This document shows positions 1 through 4,559 of a stretch of DNA of 10,918 bases, piece by piece. The translations under genes and the position numbers were made by a program. The DNA is from Methylacidiphilum caldifontis (GTDB lineage: Bacteria; Verrucomicrobiota; Verrucomicrobiia; Methylacidiphilales; CAMAQI01): contig CAMAQI010000069.1 in the NCBI GenBank assembly GCA_945860255.1, positions 1-10,918 on the forward strand. Direction: 5' to 3'. Each line of letters opens with the position of its first letter. Within the stretch, counting starts at the first letter, position 1. Below the pieces are notes generated by a model. The model did no database searches. It worked only from the letters and a program-made list of their open reading frames with translations, and was not told the DNA's origin.

Positions 1-1
1 T

Positions 2-97
2 TTCAGCTCTTTTTTAACTCCAAAGAACCCCCGCAAAGATGAACGCTACGCGCTCATCCTGCGAGATTTAAACGCTATTTTAGGAAGGCTTTTTTAA
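2..97 (+). CDS. C-terminal fragment of an unidentified plus-strand protein
   Basis: Plus-strand frame 2 is open from the left edge to a TAA at 95-97 and gives 31 residues ending NPRKDERYALILRDLNAIL then GRLF. The composition (charged and aliphatic residues spaced like an amphipathic helix, ordinary codons) looks like the end of a real protein. The other two plus frames close early. The stop overlaps tail to tail with the TAA of the minus-strand PHP gene, whose last coding base is at 94, so the two genes would converge with a 4-base overlap. Too little is visible to name a family. Alternatively it is chance open frame of about 95 bases, which is not rare. Confidence 0.4.
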   Translation, partial: FSSFLTPKNPRKDERYALILRDLNAILGRLF

Positions 98-852
98 AGA
101 CAGGGGAACACCGATGGAAAAGATGATTTTTGAGCGAACGGATCTCCGACACGTGACGGGATTAAAAGCCGAATCAAGGATTGAAAGACTGAAACCTCCA
201 TTAAAAATCGAAACAGCTCCCAAAAAGAGGGAATATGAATAACCGGTCGAACCGCTCGCTCCCGGATTGCCTGAAAAATCGAATCGATACTCAGTTCATC
301 GCAATTCACCTCGGAATAATTTCTTCCAATCATGAAGAGCGAATGGGTATCCGAATTTGCTAAGATCGACTTTCTATTCTCCCTCGCCCACTCCACAGCT
401 CGATCGTTGGGATTGTAAAAAGGAAGATGTAAGTGAGCGTACTCCACACCATCAAAAAGCTCTCCATAGTGATTAAGAGACTCTCCCATGCAGACACTTG
501 TTGGATAGAAAGGATGCGGAGCGACGACCAGGAGCTCTTTTCCTTTTTGAGCTCGAAGTGCTTTTAAATCCTCAAAGCTCATCACCGCAGGAATCTCTTC
601 AGGGGAAACATTTAAAAGAAGCACCTCCTTCCCCTCGACTCGTTTCTCGACGCCAAAGATCAAGAGGATCCCTTTTTTCTCCGCATAACACCTTGCCTCA
701 GGATCATGAAAAACCAGCCCGTGAGGTGTAATTGCTAGGGCATGAATCCCATGCAGAACGGCCGCATCAATCAAATCACTCGCCGTATAGGAGATCAGAT
801 CAATCGGATCCCCTTTCACATGATGGTGAAAATCAACTCGAAAAATCGGCAT
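94..852 (-). CDS. PHP-domain metal-dependent phosphoesterase family protein
   Basis: A 252-residue protein with the PHP (polymerase and histidinol phosphatase) metal-site pattern. An N-terminal DFHHH places H9 and H11 in the first motif. ITPHG places H44 in the second. E69, H113 (APHPF), E138 (GVEYAH) and the D168/H170 pair in NSDTH complete a set able to bind two or three divalent metals. The family hydrolyses phosphoesters (histidinol phosphate, nucleotides, phosphotyrosine, or DNA ends in polymerase proofreading); the substrate here cannot be told. The second motif reads TPHG where TDH is usual. The last 45 residues are hydrophobic and aromatic and lie beyond the metal-site motifs. The start is the only in-frame ATG; a TGA lies three codons upstream, and GGGGG directly abuts the ATG, so the ribosome site is poorly spaced. 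No signal peptide; probably cytoplasmic. It stands alone after a 332-base gap. Confidence 0.85.
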   Translation of the reverse strand: MPIFRVDFHHHVKGDPIDLISYTASDLIDAAVLHGIHALAITPHGLVFHDPEARCYAEKKGILLIFGVEKRVEGKEVLLLNVSPEEIPAVMSFEDLKALRAQKGKELLVVAPHPFYPTSVCMGESLNHYGELFDGVEYAHLHLPFYNPNDRAVEWARENRKSILANSDTHSLFMIGRNYSEVNCDELSIDSIFQAIRERAVRPVIHIPSFWELFRFLMEVSVFQSLIRLLIPSRVGDPFAQKSSFPSVFPCL

Positions 853-923
853 CCCCCAGTCTCACGCAGGATTCAACGGAAATCAAGAGGGATCAATAAT
901 GCTGAGGAACAGGGATAAAGACA

Positions 924-1044
924 ATTTTCACGCAAAGGCGCAAAGCTTCCCAAGGTTCTCCCCGTAGAAATTGGGAAAAGAAAAAATAAAAAAATTTGTC
1001 TTTCGGGAGGAACCTTGGGCAACTTCGCGGCTTCGCGTGAAAAT
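924..1044. repeat. Long imperfect palindrome, REP/MITE-like
   Basis: Two arms of about 41 bases (924-964 and 1004-1044) are inverted copies around a 39-base A/T-rich centre. The outer ends match perfectly over ten bases (ATTTTCACGC against GCGTGAAAAT). The inner parts match at 14 of 16 positions (CCCAAGGTTCTCCCCG against CGGGAGGAACCTTGGG). The 15 bases between them match at about 10 positions. Several mismatches would become G-U pairs in a minus-strand RNA. The left arm carries CGCAAAGGCGCAAAG, a motif style I associate with dispersed intergenic repeats in many bacteria. No transposase or clear target-site duplication is seen. It could be a small non-autonomous element, a REP-type repeat or a structured RNA. 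Confidence 0.65.
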
Positions 1045-1076
1045 GTTTTAAATTGTATTTTTCATAAATATCTGAT

Positions 1077-1112
1077 TATAAGTTACTTATATACTTTATG
1101 AAGTTTACTTCA
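1077..1112 (+). promoter_or_regulatory. Two tandem operator-like dyads
   Basis: The first dyad is TATAAGT-T-ACTTATA (1077-1091, 7-base arms). The second is TGAAGT-TT-ACTTCA (1099-1112, 6-base arms). Both share an AAGT...ACTT core and their centres are about 21.5 bases apart, close to two helical turns, which would place bound dimers on the same DNA face. They lie just 5' of the plus-strand Shine-Dalgarno at 1117-1123. A TTGTAT at about 1054 and TATACT near 1090 are weak promoter-like matches. The regulator is unknown, and AT-rich DNA produces such dyads by chance. Confidence 0.35.
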
Positions 1113-1116
1113 CTAA

Positions 1117-1123
1117 AAGGAGG
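1117..1123 (+). promoter_or_regulatory. Strong plus-strand Shine-Dalgarno without a normal gene
   Basis: AAGGAGG is a near-perfect complement to the 16S rRNA 3' end. It sits eight bases before a TTG (1132) that opens 19 codons and 13 bases before an ATG (1137) that opens 11 codons. All named genes here are on the other strand, so this site serves no recognised gene. It may be coincidental. Confidence 0.4.
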
Positions 1124-1131
1124 ATTCAGAA

Positions 1132-1191
1132 TTGAGATGCATTTGCCCTTTACTGACTCGTTCGCAGGATAGTCGACAAACGAGTCAGTAA
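1132..1191 (+). CDS. Possible small ORF (19 codons, TTG start)
   Basis: A TTG optimally spaced from AAGGAGG opens 19 codons to a TAA at 1189-1191, giving a peptide beginning LRCICPLLTRS with two cysteines near the start. A second frame from ATG at 1137 gives 11 residues (MHLPFTDSFAG) ending at a TAG at 1170-1172. The coding stretch is largely made of the inverted repeat at 1147-1194, so its codons are constrained by the hairpin, which argues against a selected peptide. It could be a leader-type ORF whose translation affects the hairpin, or meaningless. Confidence 0.12.
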   Translation: MRCICPLLTRSQDSRQTSQ

Positions 1192-1194
1192 AGG
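1147..1194 (-). terminator. Perfect 16-bp hairpin overlapping the nadD stop codon
   Basis: CCTTTACTGACTCGTT (1147-1162) is an exact inverted copy of AACGAGTCAGTAAAGG (1179-1194), with a 16-base loop. One arm contains the last two codons (Leu-Tyr) and TGA stop of nadD. The stem should be very stable in either strand's RNA. Neither side is followed by a T-run, so it is not a standard intrinsic terminator. It may be a 3'-end stabilising hairpin, a factor-dependent termination site or a protein-binding site. The structure is certain; its role is inferred. Confidence 0.5.
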
Positions 1195-1766
1195 TCGTGA
1201 CTCAAAATCCACTTTCTCACTTCGGGAGAGACCCACGCCTCCCATGCGCCGTTCTCGTGAATCGCTTTCCGAATCTGGGAGGAGGAGATCTCCGGGGGAA
1301 AATCTTCGATTACCCGAAAGTTTAATCCCAAATCGCTCTGCTTGTGAAATTGATTCCCCTCCCCTTTCCGCAGAAAAACTAAAAACTCAACCCCGTAGGC
1401 CCAATCGGAAAAACGGCCCCAACTCTCAATGACCTCAAACTGATCGCCTCCGAGAATGATAACGATTTTCGCATTCGGGTCTCTCAATTTTAAATAGTCA
1501 ACGGTCTCCCACGTATAAGAGATCGATTGCTTTCGAATCTCCCAATCGGAAACCTCAATCGAAGCCGATCCAGCAAATGCCACGGATAACATCCCCAGCC
1601 GATCCTTTGTCGAGCTCTTGGGCTGTTGCTCTAATTTATGAGGAGAAACGAAGCAGGGCAAAACGATTAAGCGATCGACTCCCTCCTTCAAGGCACGATA
1701 TGCGATCCATTCGTGAGCCAAATGAACGGGATCAAAGCTCCCTCCATAAATGCCAATCTTATTCAT
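1185..1766 (-). CDS. nadD: Nicotinate-nucleotide adenylyltransferase
   Basis: A 193-residue NadD. It transfers AMP from ATP to nicotinate mononucleotide, giving deaminated NAD plus pyrophosphate, in the cytoplasmic NAD synthesis pathway. Seen: the nucleotidyltransferase motif GGSFDPVHLAH at 8-18, with the two ATP-phosphate-binding histidines H15 and H18; PHK at 42-44; SYTWET at 83-88; GGDQ at 106-109; and ISSSQIR at 161-166, the family's C-terminal ATP-binding motif. Length and the -LY ending fit the family. The ATG overlaps the upstream aminotransferase TGA (ATGA), and no good Shine-Dalgarno precedes it, so translation probably depends on coupling. The stop lies inside a 16-bp hairpin. Nearby genes often found with nadD (obgE, proA, rsfS) are absent. 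Confidence 0.95.
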   Translation of the reverse strand: MNKIGIYGGSFDPVHLAHEWIAYRALKEGVDRLIVLPCFVSPHKLEQQPKSSTKDRLGMLSVAFAGSASIEVSDWEIRKQSISYTWETVDYLKLRDPNAKIVIILGGDQFEVIESWGRFSDWAYGVEFLVFLRKGEGNQFHKQSDLGLNFRVIEDFPPEISSSQIRKAIHENGAWEAWVSPEVRKWILSHDLY

Positions 1767-3061
1767 AGTGAATTCAAAATTTCAAATCCTTGCCTCAGCT
1801 CCCTCTCCTCAATATTAAGCGGCGGTGTAAAACTCAAAACATTTCCCTCGGCACCACTTGCCAACAAGATTAATCCGGAATGAAGCGCTTGAACCATCAC
1901 CTGAGCCGCTCTTGCTCCATCCGGTCTCCCTTGAGAATCGACCAGATTGATCGCCCCTAAAAGCCCTCGGGCTCTCGGATTGATCCATCCCGACCTCGTA
2001 CTCGATAAACGCTCTAATTCCTGTTGTAAAATTTGGCTTTTTCGATCGATCTGAAGAGCGGGATGATCACGCTCCAACGCCTCAAGTTGAGCCAATGCCA
2101 CACGGCACCCTAACGGATTGCCTAAAAAGGTACTAGTATGGAGCGACTCCCCTTTTGACTTAGGCCAACGATCCATCACCTCCCCCTTTCCAACACAAGC
2201 CCCCATCGGAAAAAGTCCGGTCATCGCTTTTCCTAAACAGATCAAATCTGGAATAACCCCCTCATGGTCACAGGCAAAGCGCTTTCCGGTACGATACCAG
2301 CCGAGATAAATCTCATCGAAAATCAACAGCACCCCAAATTCATCGCAGCATCGACGTAGTAACTTCAGAAAACCGTCCGGAGGGATGACCTCCCCCCCTC
2401 GCCCTAAAATCGGTTCCACAAGCATCGCTCCGATTCGACCGGCTGAGAGATGTTGCCGAATTCGTTGTTCGAGTGCCTTTAAATCATGAGCCTCTTGAGG
2501 AAAGCGGAGAAAGGTCGTAATATCGGCCAAAGCCGATTGAAACGGAGTCCGGAAATCCTTTCTGCCCGTTACGGTCAAAGCCCCACAGGTTAATCCATGA
2601 TAACTATTCTCAAAAGCGATGACCCTCGATTTTCCGGTCGCCATCCAAGCGGTTTTTAAAGCCGCTTCCACCGCCTCGGCTCCTGAGTTCGAGAGGATCG
2701 TCTTTCCTTTACCGGCTCCCCAAGCCTCAAAGGTTAACTCTGAAAGTTTCTCGCAAAGTCGCACCTTTAACTCCGTCGGGTGTACATCTCCCATCGCATG
2801 AGAGAGAGTCGCGGCTTGATCACGCAGGACCTCCACAGAAAACTCCGGCGTATAGCCGAGAGCCGCCACGCCAAAACCGCTGGTAAAATCAAGATAGCAA
2901 TTCCCATCAACATCCCAAACCTGCGAACCATGGGCCCGCTCCCAAAATATCGGAAACTCTGGGGAGAGAAAGGTCGTATTCCGACATTCCACGGCACGTA
3001 ATCGTTCTGCAAGGGCAAGCGAACGAGGGCCAGGAATCTTAACATTCTTATTCACAATCAT
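1763..3061 (-). CDS. Class III (acetylornithine/GABA-type) PLP aminotransferase
   Basis: A 432-residue fold-type I, class III pyridoxal-phosphate aminotransferase. Such enzymes usually move an amino group from an omega-amino compound to an oxo acid. Seen: the N-terminal WDVDGNCYLDFTSGFGV (49-65); the phosphate-binding SNSGAEA (124-130); NSYHG (152-156); cofactor-ring Asp in FDEIYLGWYRTG (D249); the Schiff-base lysine K278 in CLGKAMTG; and TSTFLGNPLGC (309-319). These fit GABA, ornithine or diamine transaminases. The signature reads DEIYLGWYRTG instead of the usual DE(V/I)xxGxGRTG. The exact substrate is not clear. ATG at 3061 is preceded by GAGG at good distance. The TGA overlaps nadD's ATG. 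With BioF across the gap a BioA role was considered, but BioA hallmarks such as the SSWW region are missing. An intrinsic terminator about 120 bases upstream separates it from bioF. Confidence 0.9.
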   Translation of the reverse strand: MIVNKNVKIPGPRSLALAERLRAVECRNTTFLSPEFPIFWERAHGSQVWDVDGNCYLDFTSGFGVAALGYTPEFSVEVLRDQAATLSHAMGDVHPTELKVRLCEKLSELTFEAWGAGKGKTILSNSGAEAVEAALKTAWMATGKSRVIAFENSYHGLTCGALTVTGRKDFRTPFQSALADITTFLRFPQEAHDLKALEQRIRQHLSAGRIGAMLVEPILGRGGEVIPPDGFLKLLRRCCDEFGVLLIFDEIYLGWYRTGKRFACDHEGVIPDLICLGKAMTGLFPMGACVGKGEVMDRWPKSKGESLHTSTFLGNPLGCRVALAQLEALERDHPALQIDRKSQILQQELERLSSTRSGWINPRARGLLGAINLVDSQGRPDGARAAQVMVQALHSGLILLASGAEGNVLSFTPPLNIEERELRQGFEILNSL

Positions 3062-3153
3062 TTTTCCTCAACTCTTGTTTAACCTAAAAAACGATGATGA
3101 CAACCCTCAGAATCCCCGTGCGTTGAGGAGTTCCTCTCACTCTCCCACTAACA

Positions 3154-3171
3154 ATTGAATGCTTGTTCAAT
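3154..3171. promoter_or_regulatory. Operator-like dyad ATTGAA-N6-TTCAAT
   Basis: Six-base inverted arms around TGCTTG, between the terminator and the aminotransferase start. TTGAAT at 3155-3160 with TATTCT at 3176-3181 (15-base spacing, short) is also a weak plus-strand promoter candidate for the small ORF at 3243. The octamer TTGTTCAA inside it recurs on the plus strand at 3280-3287. The role is a guess. Confidence 0.25.
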
Positions 3172-3182
3172 CGATTATTCTT

Positions 3183-3222
3183 AAAAAAAACAGAGGGCGA
3201 TCCGCCCCATCGGATCGCCCTC
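3183..3222 (-). terminator. Intrinsic terminator, minus strand
   Basis: Read on the minus strand, GAGGGCGATCCG pairs perfectly with CGGATCGCCCTC (arms 3222-3211 and 3204-3193) around a 6-base loop. It is followed by TG and a run of eight T (3190-3183). This is a textbook Rho-independent terminator. It lies about 170 bases past the bioF stop, so it should end galT-bioF transcripts, or a separate small RNA starting in the gap. It could also act as an attenuator for the aminotransferase-nadD pair downstream. On the plus strand the same hairpin would lie just 5' of the small ORF's Shine-Dalgarno and has no T-run. Confidence 0.88.
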
Positions 3223-3235
3223 AACAACTTAGGAG

Positions 3236-3285
3236 GAACAAAATGTCTTATGAAGAGTTAGACATCTCCTCTTCTCCTTTTGTTC
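3236..3285. repeat. Bulged inverted repeat next to the terminator
   Basis: GAACAAAA (3236-3243) pairs with TTTTGTTC (3278-3285), and inside it ATGTCT (3243-3248) pairs with AGACAT (3260-3265), leaving a one-sided bulge of about 12 bases at 3266-3277. On the minus strand the bulge reads GGAGAAGAGGAG, a purine run like a ribosome site. On the plus strand it is pyrimidine-rich and could instead pair with the Shine-Dalgarno GGAGG at 3232-3236. The arms are seen directly; folding was not computed. Confidence 0.45.
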
Positions 3286-3308
3286 AAACTATTTTCAATA
3301 ATATTTAA
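3243..3308 (+). CDS. Possible 21-residue small protein, plus strand
   Basis: An ATG six bases after AGGAGG (3231-3236) opens 21 codons ending in TAA at 3306-3308. The peptide begins MSYEELDISSSP and ends FVQTIFNNI: acidic first half, serine-rich middle, hydrophobic tail. It does not match any small protein family I recognise, including PqqA (no E-x3-Y pattern). The ribosome site is among the best in the window, and a stable hairpin precedes it. A CT-rich stretch inside the coding region could mask the Shine-Dalgarno. It lies antisense to the bioF 3' region. Against it: the length is short enough to arise by chance, no clear promoter is present, and the same bases form an inverted repeat. Confidence 0.27.
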   Translation: MSYEELDISSSPFVQTIFNNI

Positions 3309-3392
3309 AATTAGCCATAAATAACTCCACAACAGATACTTGTGAATTAAATAATATTCCAAAACCCTCAGGAATGGATAAATTTCTCTCTC

Positions 3393-4559
3393 TTAAAGCG
3401 CTCTTTGAATCATCCCCTTCAAGCAATCCATCTGTTCGTTCGTATGCTTGGCACTTAAGGAGATTCGCAATCGCGCTTTCTGACGAGGAACCGTCGGATA
3501 ACGAATCGCAACGGTCAGTGCCCCCTGTTGTAAAATTCGCTGTGATAACTCCAAAGCCTTATTTTCATCTCCCACAATCCACGGAAAGATCGGACTTTGA
3601 TGGTCTGTATAAAGGGGGGTCGGTGAAAGTTGATTTAATTTTGCTGAAAAACGAAGAATATGTTTTTGCAACGATTCACGTCGTTGATTTCCCTCTTTGC
3701 TTTGAACCCATTGAATCGCCGCAAGACTCACTGCTGAGGAAGCAGGGGAGGGAGCGGTCGAAAAAATAAAAGATCGAGCTCGATTGATGAAAAGTTCGAT
3801 CAACCGACGAGATCCCGCAACATAACCTCCCGAGCTTCCAAGGGACTTACTAAAAGTCCCCATCTGGATCTCCACCTGAGAACGACATCCCAGCAACTCA
3901 ATAAGCCCGGCTCCCTTCTCTCCCAAGACCCCCGTGGCATGCGCCTCATCCACCATGAGCCAAGCCCCATATTTTTCTTTCAACAGGATGATTTCACGCA
4001 AAGGAGCAAGATCTCCATCCATTGAAAAGATCGATTCGGTGACGATCAGTTTTTTACCGGAGGATTCCTTTAAGATCTTTTCCAAGTAGGAGAGGTTTTG
4101 ATGAGGAAAAACACGGATCTTCGCCCCACTGAGTTTTGCCCCATCAATCAAACAGGCATGACTCAATTTATCGAAAATAACGGTATCCCCTTTACCGACC
4201 AAGGCCGGAATCACTCCGAGAGGAACGGCAAAGCCACTGGAAAAAGAGAGTGCCGCTTCGGCTCCTTTAAAGTGTGCCGTTGCCTCCTCTAATGCTTCAT
4301 GAATTTTTAAATTACCGCAAACTAATCGCGCGGCCCCACTTCCGGCCCCCCATTTTTCAATCGCTTGAATGGCGACCTCTTTTAAAAACGGTTCCGAAGC
4401 CAAACCTAAATAATCATTTGAGGAAAAATTGAGAACCTTTTTTCCTAAATAGTCGATCTCAACTCCCGTGGCCGTTTGCGATTGTCGTAATCCACGCTTT
4501 AAATGATTCCTTTCTAAATCATTCAGGATTTGATCGATCTCTTGAGCAAATCCGTTCAT
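3393..4559 (-). CDS. bioF: 8-amino-7-oxononanoate synthase (alpha-oxoamine synthase)
   Basis: A 388-residue PLP enzyme that condenses pimeloyl-ACP or pimeloyl-CoA with L-alanine, releasing CO2, in the first ring-forming stage of biotin synthesis. Seen: FSSNDYLGL (45-53); GAGSGAARLVCGN (71-83); the cofactor-stacking histidine H134 in LSHACLIDGA; DEAHATGVLG (204-213); Schiff-base lysine K238 in TFSKSLGSSGG; and a C-terminal R-x-PTVP...ARLRISLSA segment typical of BioF. KBL and ALAS are related, but this C-terminal motif favours BioF. A GTG at 4613 would add 18 residues; the ATG at 4559 is chosen because it overlaps the galT TGA as ATGA and gives the usual length. Upstream signals are weak, so coupling to galT is likely. 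No other bio gene is in view, except possibly the neighbouring aminotransferase. Confidence 0.88.
   Translation of the reverse strand: MNGFAQEIDQILNDLERNHLKRGLRQSQTATGVEIDYLGKKVLNFSSNDYLGLASEPFLKEVAIQAIEKWGAGSGAARLVCGNLKIHEALEEATAHFKGAEAALSFSSGFAVPLGVIPALVGKGDTVIFDKLSHACLIDGAKLSGAKIRVFPHQNLSYLEKILKESSGKKLIVTESIFSMDGDLAPLREIILLKEKYGAWLMVDEAHATGVLGEKGAGLIELLGCRSQVEIQMGTFSKSLGSSGGYVAGSRRLIELFINRARSFIFSTAPSPASSAVSLAAIQWVQSKEGNQRRESLQKHILRFSAKLNQLSPTPLYTDHQSPIFPWIVGDENKALELSQRILQQGALTVAIRYPTVPRQKARLRISLSAKHTNEQMDCLKGMIQRAL

Larger units (their letters stand above)
853..1184. other. 332-base gap between nadD and the PHP gene
   Basis: No convincing long gene lies here. From left to right it holds about 70 bases of PHP leader, a ~120-bp imperfect palindrome (924-1044), an AT-rich stretch, two operator-like dyads (1077-1091 and 1099-1112), a strong plus-strand Shine-Dalgarno (1117-1123), short plus-strand frames starting at 1132 or 1137, and the left arm of a 16-bp perfect hairpin that ends in nadD. 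The minus-strand promoter for the PHP gene must lie here or further upstream, but I cannot pick a convincing -35/-10 pair. Confidence 0.8.
3062..3392. other. 331-base gap between bioF and the aminotransferase gene
   Basis: This gap holds, from the bioF side: an AT-rich stretch, an inverted repeat at 3236-3285, a minus-strand intrinsic terminator at 3183-3222, a dyad ATTGAA-TGCTTG-TTCAAT (3154-3171), a small palindrome GAGGA-GT-TCCTC (3125-3136), and the aminotransferase leader. A 21-codon ORF with an excellent ribosome site lies on the plus strand at 3243-3308. On the minus strand only very short frames exist, for example seven codons MANFKYY behind GGAG, and five codons MSNSS behind a purine run. 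The downstream promoter for the aminotransferase should lie between 3183 and 3062, but no strong match stands out. Confidence 0.8.

Noticed and set aside
1763..3061. Calling the aminotransferase BioA because bioF is nearby
   Set aside because: An intrinsic terminator separates them, and the N-terminal and substrate-site motifs resemble GABA/ornithine-type enzymes more than BioA.
3374..3769. 131-codon plus-strand ORF opposite the bioF 3' end
   Set aside because: Antisense to conserved BioF C-terminal motifs, with no recognisable features.
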